Source of the DNA: Diplolepis rosae
Lineage: Eukaryota > Arthropoda > Insecta > Hymenoptera > Diplolepididae
Assembly: GCA_030998225.1 (NCBI GenBank)
Contig: JAPYXD010000680.1
Location: forward strand, 3,286,001 to 3,350,000
Direction of reading: 5' to 3'
DNA: 64,000 nt
Within the stretch, counting starts at the first letter, position 1. Each line of letters opens with the position of its first letter. Below, one piece after another: positions 55,871 through 64,000 of the stretch. Below the pieces are notes generated by a model that did not search any database, was not told the origin of the DNA, and was given only the letters and a program-made list of their open reading frames with translations. The translations under genes were made by a program, and so were the position numbers.

Positions 55871-56834
55871 CGGGCCCCGTGTGTAAATTTTCCTAACTTC
55901 GCCCAATCCAAGCTGGGCCCAACTTGGCGCCCCATGTATGGGTCTTGGTTGGGCATCTCAAATTGGCCCCGATTGGGAACACCAATTAGTAACCATGTTC
56001 CAAAAAAAACAATAGTAATAATACAGTATAGTATACTATAATTGAAGTCTACTAATATGCCCCCTATTTGATATCCACCCAAAGTAATTAAGTATACAAA
56101 CGCACATATAACGTTGAAGGTTTTAGAAAAAGTATACAAATCACTGTTTTATAATTATACAAAAATGGATAAAAAGCGACTTGCTAATAATCAATTGCGT
56201 GTTTGGGTGAAAAAACATCGAGCAATTCAGGCAATTAAGGTGGCAGCTAGAGAAAATTCTGATGATGGTGAGTTAGAGTAAATATTTTTTAAATTCAACT
56301 AAGAAAAATTAAATAACTTAAAAAAAATTAAAATATATTTAGTTTATCAGAGACCTAAAATAATAAATAAGACAGAAATTGATGTGTTGATAAAAGTAAA
56401 TTTTTCTTTTTATAACCTAATGGAACGAGAAAGCACATGCAGACGTGCGAATTTTGAGGTTATGTTTTCCTAAACTTGAAAGTAAGACATGAAGTTTATA
56501 ATTTTGAGTGTTGTTTATTGCAGAACAAACTCCAAACTTTTCCGAACATCAGCATTCCACAGATGAAGGTGAAATCGAGCAGAATTCAGTTCTATCAATT
56601 TCTTTACTGATGGGCAAAAGAACAACTACCCATTTAAAACCCATTTATTATCTGGGCAGGGAACGGATTGCACAAGTTGGGCCCAATCAGTTTTCCCAAA
56701 GATGGGCTTTGGTTGGGCTGAGTGTTACAACCCAAAATGGGCCCCAGTCAGACAGTCCAGCTGGGACCAGCCTGGTGAATGTACAATCTGATTGGAACCC
56801 AGTCTGGCCCCAGTCGGCTTTTCCACACGGGGCG
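55871..56834. mobile_element. GC-rich TIR element with CCCCGTGTG ends and TTGGGC arrays
   Basis: Left end CGGGCCCCGTGTG, right end CACACGGGGCG, with TA on both sides. Both subterminal regions (about 55900-55980 and 56675-56820) are crowded with TTGGGCCCA, GGTTGGGC, TTGGCCCC and TGGGCCCC words, probably binding-site arrays. A possible spliced reading frame lies inside. It interrupts a polypyrimidine foldback arm, which makes the boundaries clear. Confidence 0.75.
56165..56834 (+). CDS. Possible two-exon frame inside TIR element, unknown product
   Basis: Exon 1 (56165-56267) encodes MDKKRLANNQLRVWVKKHRA followed by IQAIKVAARENSDD. It ends at GGTGAGT, a consensus donor. TTTATTGCAG at 56514-56523 is a good acceptor. 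Joining them keeps the frame, which continues EQTPNFSEHQHSTDEGEIEQ, an acidic, hydrophilic stretch. Past about 56610 the frame runs into the right binding-site array and ends at the TAA formed at the element edge. The protein would be a small basic-then-acidic nuclear-like polypeptide. I do not recognise it. It could be the N-terminal remnant of this family's own transposase or a captured host gene fragment. Confidence 0.35.
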
Positions 56835-57129
56835 TAATTTCTTTTATCTTTATATCTATTATTTTTATCTTCTTTGCAATCCACGATTATCCTTATTTAT
56901 CAGAACTCTAATTATTCTATTTTTTTGGATCCTCAAATTTTTCATGTCTATTCTTTTTTATTTCTTCGATTATCCGCGATATTCTTCTAATCTTTTTCTA
57001 TCTCTCTGCATAGTCTTTCTACCTAAATATATCGGATGCACATCCACAACAATCCTTTTTTATTTATTTTGCATCATATACCTACCTTTTGTATTACCAA
57101 CTTATCCACATTGTAGTGTTGCATTTTGA

Positions 57130-57480
57130 CACTTATTGTTGATAACAATGTTAAATATTAATAATAATAGTGATTAATAATAATTTTAAATATAAAGGTT
57201 GAAGTAATATTGTTGTTATATAACATTTGTTGCATTTCGTTAATTGTTATTATTAACAATAGTAATAATAATAGTTAATAATAATAAAAGGTAATATTTG
57301 TTGTAATTAGTATTTCATCAATAAAATCAATTGTTTATTGATATTTTAGTAAATAGTAATAGTGAAATTATTTATAAAAACAATTACATGTATCTAGCAA
57401 CAATATTTATAGCAACAATAAAACGTGTTATATGATATAATAGCATAATAGTTTTATATGATTATAATATATAATATAAC
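57130..57480 (+). repeat. TAATAA/TTATTA simple-sequence region
   Basis: Dense AATAATAATAG and TTATTATTAACAATAG words with little else. Lies between the foldback arms. Confidence 0.7.
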
Positions 57481-58123
57481 TGTCATGGATACGTGACAGT
57501 AGCTTGCAAAAAGATAGAAAAAGATTATAGATACGTGGATAATAAATGAAAGGATTTGCAAAAAATATAATTTCAGATTTTTCTTTATTTTTGAATAGCG
57601 ATATTCAGTAGATACAAAAGGATGAACATTCATGAACGGATAGATTTATTGATAGGAGAAGAAAGTATTTAAAGCTTCGAAGTATGCCGTTGCGATTGAT
57701 GAAAATCTCTAATTTCTTCTATTTAAAATTGCATATTTTTTCACTTCCAGTAGGATAGATAGATTGATAGATTTACAACTATAGTGCATAGTCAACAAAA
57801 TTGATAGAATAACGATCATGAAGATATAAGCCTTATCCGACAGAATTGATAAAAGAAAAGAAAAGCCAAACGCATAATCAATTAGAAAACAATTGGAATT
57901 CTAGGAATTCAAAGCCTATACTTGAAATCGATTAAAAAACTTATCTTTTCAAATCATTAACTTCTATCCTCTTATGTCTTTGTACTTTCTGAATACTTTC
58001 CAAAATCCTGATGTAAAAATTCATTTTCCTTCTTTCATGGAGTCTCGAATTTAACAATTTCTTGAATTAAATTACAACCAGTTTTAGAAAAATAATCCAA
58101 GTGTATTTCAGAAAAAAATGATT

Positions 58124-58720
58124 ATTTAAGGGGCTATACCAATGTGACACTTTCAAAAAATTGATTTTTTTTGGCTTATTCGACAGTTTGCACTTTTAAG
58201 AATATTTTATGAAAATTTCAAAGTCGTGTCTGTAATATTTTTTGAATGGCAGTCTTTCAAAGAGGAACCGCTCGCTAGCGTAAAATCGATAGGTAAATCT
58301 TTAAACGCGTTTTTCTCAAAATGAGATTTTTCCAATTTGCGGCCATTCTAACTCGAAGACTAATTATCCGATTGACTTGAAATTTTAACTGACTACTCTT
58401 GACTATATTTGCCATACAGTGAACTACGATATTTTTAATCGGATGAAAATTGAAATATTAGCAGATAAAAAACCGACCATTTTTTAATAAAAAAATAGAC
58501 TGTTTTCTTCATATTGACGCCATTTTGTTCGATTTTGGAATTTTTCAAAAATCCTAGTTCACTGTATAGAAAATACCTTCTAATTTAATGCCTTTTTTTC
58601 CATTTCAGTTATTCAATCGACCGGAATCGTGGCCGCAGTGGGTGAACTTTTTTTTTTCGCGTTTCCGAAGACAGCGCATAACTCGCTTAATTTTCAATAT
58701 TTTTCAATAAAAATTAAATG
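58124..58720. repeat. TTAAGGGG-led repeat, second copy
   Basis: TTAAGGGGCTATACCAATGT starts it. AAGAATATTTTATGAAAATT, CTTTAAACGCGTTTTTCTCA and GAGATTTTTCCAATTTGCG follow, matching the order seen at 52176-52660. The right end is unclear. Confidence 0.5.
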
Positions 58721-59651
58721 TAATATTCATCAAATATAGCTAAATACATTGTTAATTTTCAGAAATATTTAGTTTAATAGTTTTCTTTAAAAACTTATGA
58801 AAAGTGTTTTTGCTGAAGTATTTAACATTTAATTATCTATTTTAATCTATTTGATAGAGGAAGCTCTGACTGAAAAACATTCTTAAACTATAAATTAATT
58901 AGAATACATATTTTAAAAATTGTCAAAGTAGTTATTGTGATTATTATTATTATTGGTTCGGTGGAAACCCGAAGAGCCTCTGAGGCTGACGCTTCTTCAT
59001 AAGGAGACACAATTTGTAAGAAGATATGTTTATATATTTAGTTGACATGTCCTTTCAGCGATGGATAGAAACGTCTTTCATAAAAGCCCTTTATTTTTAC
59101 GATAAAAGCCAGATATTTTTATTCTTTCCCAAATCTAGATTGATTGAAGAACGCGGAGTTAGAGATCATGGGTAATTTTCGGTGATTACAGTCTTTAAGG
59201 TAAGAGACGATGAAAACATGTTCTGGGAAGCAGGAGAAGAAATAACTGATGTTGGAAGTCAGTCACGTTGGCTCTGGCAAGCGAAACGAAAACTTAAGCC
59301 AGGGGTCAGCAAAATGGTGAAATAATATTAATGCGCCTTGCAGTAGCTTGGAAAGGTAGATAGAACAGTCAGTCTATTGATTTCAAGAGTGCAATAAATT
59401 ATATTTCCTGGCAGATGCGGCCCTTATAAGAAAGCAGTCAATAATAATGGAACTAAATTACAAAAAAAGAGCTTATCAAGTAAACTTTTTCAATCCCCAC
59501 CAATGATCAAATTCAATTTTCAAAATTTTTAAATTTTTTATTTCAGACACACCGTGCGTAAAAATCAACTTTACACACCGAAAATGATGTGTAAAGACTT
59601 ACTTTACGCACATTTTAAAAGAAAAACATTTTTCTTGGTTCGACGAAATTG
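58721..59651. other. Unassigned DNA
   Basis: No gene or element recognised. The part from about 59150 to 59420 is less AT-rich and repeat-free. Confidence 0.45.
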
Positions 59652-60904
59652 TTTTTACATTCTCATCATGGATGAGAAGGTATTGGTTTTATGTGAAAAA
59701 TGACTTTCGAAATTTTCATCAAATATTTACGTTTTGAGACCCCCTGAGTCAGAAAAAATGGTTTTTATGAAAGTGTCTGTCTGTCTGTCTGTCTGTCTGT
59801 AGGTCGTTTGCGGCATAACTCTCGATAGAATTATCAGATTGAATTGAGCTTTGGTACACTTTATCGGAGCCGAAAAAGTAAGGACAAGTTCGTTAACCAG
59901 CCACATCCAATCAAAATTGAAGGATTGAGCACTACTTTTGTGATTTTGAAAATAATTTTTTGATTAAATCAAAATTAGAAATGTTACAGCATATTCAAAT
60001 TCGAAAAAAGTCAATATCAAAATTCCATTTTCCAGTTAAATTATACGAGATACGAAAAAACGTTATGATACAATATTATTAAATAAGTAAAGACCTACAA
60101 ATTTGAATTGTAACATTTTTTCATAAGATGCATATTTTTCTTTTTAATTAAGAAAAAAAACTATTGAAAATCCAAAATTCAATTTTTTAGCAATAATATT
60201 CGAAACACGAAAAAAACGTAAGAATACAAAGTTGTTCGTTTCAAAAAGATCTACAAATTTCGTTTCACACAGTTTCTGATAAAACATATATTTTTCGTTT
60301 GCACTCCAAAAAATACGATTAAAATTCAAAAATTCCATTTTTTAGACAAAATATGAGAGATACAAAAAAAACGTTTAGATGGAAAATTGTTTGCCTAAAT
60401 GAGGTCTACAAATTTCGGGACAGGATGTATATTTTATGTTTTGATTTTTAATATTAAATAAATTCGATTTTTTTCACCAAAATATGTGAGATACGAAATA
60501 AGCGTTGTTCTGCAAAATCGTTTCCTTAAATAAAGTCTACGATTGTTTTTTCTTTTTGAGAGATTTGGAAGAAAATAAATTATTTTAATCATGTAATTTA
60601 TTAAAAAGTTACTGAAATGTATACAGAAAATGGAGCGCGAAGCGCGAGCGCCATGATGAGAATGTGTTCCTTAAGGCTGATAGAGCCTTAAGTAAATTGA
60701 ATTTCCTGTTTCACTTAAATTCAAAAAGAAATTGAGTGACTTTGAGAAAATGTGTAATTCACATCATCTGTAATATTATTATAAAATTGGTTTGAGCTTC
60801 ATTATCAAATTATAATAAATAAACTTGAATGTATGTGAAGAGCACAAGACTGAGCGCGAAGCGCGCAATGAGAATGTGCCCGCGAAGCGGGCAGATTTTT
60901 TCAG
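59652..60904 (-). mobile_element. Composite Helitron/HINE-like repeat, copy I
   Basis: Same order as copy H: ACATTCTCATCATGGATGAG, the GAGTCAG block, (CTGT)6, the CGGAGCCGAAAAAGTAAGGA block, monomers, GAGCGCGAAGCGCGAGCG, TTAAGGCTGATAGAGCC, and the end hairpin CCCGCGAAGCGGG. It lacks part of the GC-rich palindrome module, and one monomer region is shortened. High similarity to H suggests recent activity. Confidence 0.85.
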
Positions 60905-63190
60905 TATGCCTACTGTTAATAATGTTTTAAAATATTCGTGACAATTTAAAAAATGTTCATCGTTGCTTATTGTTTCTGATCCAAGACTTTTCACTGCACT
61001 CCTCACATTTAGTTTCCACAGAGAGTCATACACACTTCCACCCTTTCAGTCTGCTCGATTCCACACGAAATCAAGTTACTAGTGTACTACGCTAGGCTAC
61101 ACGATCCGTGGGAATCCCTGAAGAAATAAATCTACAGTTTCCTGGATGCAATGACTGTAAAACCCCATCCTTCTTGCCACGTAACAGGTTTCGAAGATCT
61201 TTTCACGATTCGAGGAAACCTATGAATTGCTGTCTATTTTTATTCAACTGTGAAGCAATTACCATTTGACAAGACTCAGACATGTTAATTAAGTTCGTGC
61301 AAAGAAGACTATTTTTTCATAAATTTTATTGCTCAATGAAAGAATTTGATATTTTTATTACATATTTCAATATCCTAAATCCTGAATTATTGATCTCAGT
61401 ATTTTATGTATCAAAATTCATAATATATGGGTGATTCTCTGCGAGGACGCAGTTTTGGAAGCCCAAAATTTTGTAAACGAAAATTATCTTTTTTGTACGG
61501 TTTTTGTCATTTTCCTTTGTGTTTTTACTACTGAAATACACCCTGAATGTGGTCAAGCTACAAGTGTCATGGTCTGTTCTTGGCGATAAAATCTTTAATT
61601 TTCGGTGCCACAGTTGTGACCAGATTGCCACGGTTGTGACATTTTTCCTACTTTTAGTGCAGTCGATTGCTGTAAGTGGTTTCATAGAACGACAAAATAC
61701 ATTCGATAACAAAGTACACAATATTTATTATATTTTTCTTGGAAACAAAATTATATTCACATGTTTTTTTACGTTGAATAATTACATAATAAATGAAAAG
61801 TAAAACCAAATTATTGCGCCAAATCAAGCTTCGATAAATATTAATCTTTCTTTCTGGTTTCCTATTTTATTAGCATTGGAAACCGACTTTTTCATTTTCG
61901 TAATATCTTGCTGACGTTTTTCAGTAGCCTTCATTGATTTTTTAAAAACAACTCGCGTTTTAAAACGTACCATCTTTCCTAGAAAAAAAAAAATTTGACA
62001 AATAAAATGAATTAGTGTGAAAGGCGTATAATGCTTAACAAGAATATTTATTCACGCAAATAATAAAAAATATAATTATTCCTTTTTTCTCGTGCTAATA
62101 TTGAAGTAGGGAAATATTTATTGTCTCAAAATATTCAAAGTTGCACAAGTATTCCTCAAACTAACGATTATGTAAAAAAATATCGATGCATTTTTGTGAA
62201 TTACAACTTTCATGAATACTACAAAAATACGAAAAAAAATACTGATAATCTATATGAAAGGTAATGTTTTCGGTAGAATCAATTTAAATACTATTAATGG
62301 TTGAAAATTTCAATACTATATAATCAAATTCTAAAAATCTATGAAGCGATCCATATAAATACTATAAATCTACCTAAATACCGGAAAATACTGCAAATTT
62401 GTAAAAATAACATACAATAAAAAATTTTTAGAAATAAACGAAATACTTTAAATTTGTGTACTGATAATTTACTCAAATATCTATAAAAATATTCAAACTT
62501 CTCAGAACTTTGATTTGTAGAGCATCGAATTCTATAACGCTGAATATAAATCTATAATAATATTAGATAATCTTTCACTTGAAAAAATACCAGAACAATT
62601 ATGAAAAATACTAAAAGTATAAGGAAAAAAAAACCTAAACTTCAGTGACTCGAAAATCACAAAAATCGTACGCCGTTACATTAAATACAAACATGAAAAA
62701 TCTACAACTCTGGACTCCAAAGGTTGTATGACTTTAAAAATAAAAAAATTGAAAAAACTTACTCTAGTAACCAGATCGTCAAAGAATAAAAATTACAAAA
62801 TACCGAAGGAAATATATTGTTTTCGAAAAACTCCTCCCGAAAATTTTTTTTACCTACGCCCCTGATTCCTATTATTTTGTGCAGAAGCACACAATATTTT
62901 TATAATATTAACCACAATATATTGTTAAAATCAGTTGTGCATAACAAATTCACATTCCATAAAGTTTTTCTCCGAAGTAAAAAAACTGCCACGGTTGTAA
63001 AAAAGTAAAAAATTTTCGTTTTTAATTTTTCTTTTCATGAAGTTATCATTTTCACGTGCAAGGCATGTAATGAAAATGTTTTTTATAAATTCGAAATAAC
63101 ATTTAAAAAATTGAATCCACATTCAAAATGTCTAAAAATTTACTCTAGTCATAGTAATTAATCATGAGAAATAATCTAGAATGTTGGAAA
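60905..63190. other. Unassigned, very AT-rich DNA
   Basis: No convincing gene. The words GCCACGGTTGTGAC or close variants occur at about 61628 and 62988, weakly suggesting an old repeat between them. Short frames on both strands around 61404-61803 overlap and look like chance. Confidence 0.45.
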
Positions 63191-63194
63191 AGAA

Positions 63195-63290
63195 CAAAGA
63201 AGATCAAGCGCGAAGCGTCACAACCAAGTTTCGTGTTCTAGGGGCGTTCATACTATAGCTCGCTGTGCGCAAAGTGCGCGATGAGAGAAA
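63195..63290. repeat. Worn fragment of the composite repeat GC-rich module
   Basis: TCAAGCGCGAAGCGTCAC, TTCTAGGGGCGTTC and AGCTCGCTGTGCGC with GTGCGCGATGAGAG correspond, with decay, to the module at 50810-50910. Confidence 0.6.
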
Positions 63291-64000
63291 ATTTTATAAA
63301 ATCCATCAATGCATGTCAGTGTGAAGTTCAATCTCATAATGGTTTCAATCGATATGTATCGCCCATACTTGTCAGCTGACATCTGGCATGCAATTTCTAC
63401 TGTTGGTTTACCAACCCGTCAATGCAGCCACTTTTACTGACTTCAACTGCTTTGCTTTATGTTGAACTGACCAGGCGAATTTGCATCATTATTTGGAATA
63501 AGTTTATTACTAATTCGTATAAGAAAAAAAATAAATAAAGTTCATGGTTTGACAAGGTCTCAACAAATTGGCTCAATTCTTTCGCAAAATAAGCTGAAAA
63601 TTTCTCTTCAATGACTTGCTGCTGTTGTATATTTTGTAATTAGACAAAATATTTTATTTATTTAAACAATTTCTATAAACAAATGCCTATTTTGAATCTT
63701 TTCTATCAGTAGTCACATTCAGTAAAGGAATAACTGAAGGAGTCATTATACTATATCACTTTTGAAAAGTCGAATTTTTTTTGTTGGATTTTTTGATAGG
63801 TTCAGGAGGACTCATTTGATTAAGTAGAAAGATTATTGTATGGAGCAGGGATCGCTGATTAAGTGTGAGTAACTTTTTTTTATCATTTTTATGTTCCGAA
63901 AACTTTAAATGCATTTTTCTCGAGACAACAGTTTTGCGCTCGACGCGCACGATTTCTCAAAAAGTTTTCAGCTGATTTCTACGTTTATTCTAAACATAAA
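63291..64000. other. Unassigned AT-rich DNA
   Basis: No gene seen. Near 63895-63950, AAACTTTAAATGCATTTTTC with TCGAGACAACAGTTTTGCGC resembles the ACGCGTTTTTCT repeat. Confidence 0.45.

Larger units (their letters stand above)
55530..57990. mobile_element. Polypyrimidine/polypurine foldback element, copy 4, interrupted
   Basis: The pyrimidine arm (CTTATCCTTTTCAATCTC..., about 55530-55868, resuming 56837-57110) is split by the GC-rich TIR element 55871-56834. A purine arm with AGATAGAAAAAGATTATAG and GGATAGATAGATTGATAG words lies at 57510-57800. Between the arms are TAATAA-type simple repeats. Confidence 0.6.

Noticed and set aside
55768..56139. 123-codon minus-strand frame with hydrophobic stretches
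   Set aside because: It crosses the boundary between the foldback arm and the nested TIR element, so it is a chance fusion across an insertion site.
61404..61803. Overlapping about 100-codon frames on both strands
   Set aside because: They overlap on opposite strands in AT-rich DNA with no domain or codon evidence; likely chance.

Overview
The window looks like eukaryotic, strongly AT-rich, non-genic DNA. It is most likely from an insect; a hymenopteran would fit but is not proven. It has no dense coding and no operons. It carries degenerate mariner transposases, a THAP-like fragment, a pogo-type terminal inverted repeat (TIR) and many non-autonomous DNA transposons. I find no convincing intact host gene. 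The longest open frames are low-complexity or transposon shadows. Two weak host-exon candidates remain: 38811-38854 on the minus strand and 41770-42087 on the plus strand.

Layout. 0-6.3 kb: a THAP-bearing TIR element (769-1446) abuts an internally deleted mariner (1447-2182). A small MITE (2185-2584), a TTAA element (3554-4088) and an element with a probable 8-bp target duplication (5589-6268) follow. 7-11 kb: a CGGATT-rich cryptic repeat, a foldback, and a 1.4 kb TIR element (8737-10168) that holds two MITEs and a short tandem array. 10.2-20.9 kb: satellite monomers, two polypyrimidine/polypurine foldbacks (12103-13689 and about 14462-15560), several ATCAGT-rich MITEs and a MITE with CAC...GAGAAA ends (17305-17608). 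21-30 kb: three elements flanked by TTAA and starting GGTAG, more satellite, and a GC-richer unassigned island (about 25291-26700). 30.7-32.9 kb: a GTTACATAAC-rich element and a second CGGATT-rich block. 33-36.6 kb: a 3.6 kb TIR element with other elements nested inside it. 36.9-46.3 kb: three head-to-tail copies of a long composite repeat, each hit by a different transposon. 46.7-49.4 kb: a foldback and two MITEs. 49.5-52.1 kb: another composite copy and mariner debris on both strands. 52-64 kb: TTAAGGGG repeats, a pogo-type MITE, a foldback carrying a GC-rich TIR element with a possible two-exon reading frame, another composite copy, and unassigned AT-rich DNA.

The most informative feature is the composite repeat, with copies near 28.1, 36.9, 39.0, 42.3, 49.5 and 59.7 kb and diverged pieces elsewhere. 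Its core is bounded by an inverted ACATTCTCATCATG. Inside are a (CTGT)n microsatellite, a conserved block and several degenerate 150-165 bp monomers. A GC-rich module of GCGCGAAGCGCG palindromes ends in a short hairpin. This plan resembles the non-autonomous Helitron/Helentron group (DINE/HINE type), but I see no replicase and the assignment is inference. Because the copies are paralogous, uninterrupted copies act as empty sites. They support TTAA duplication for the element at 43150-45069, TA for the MITE at 37317-37632 and TG for the MITE at 45992-46263.
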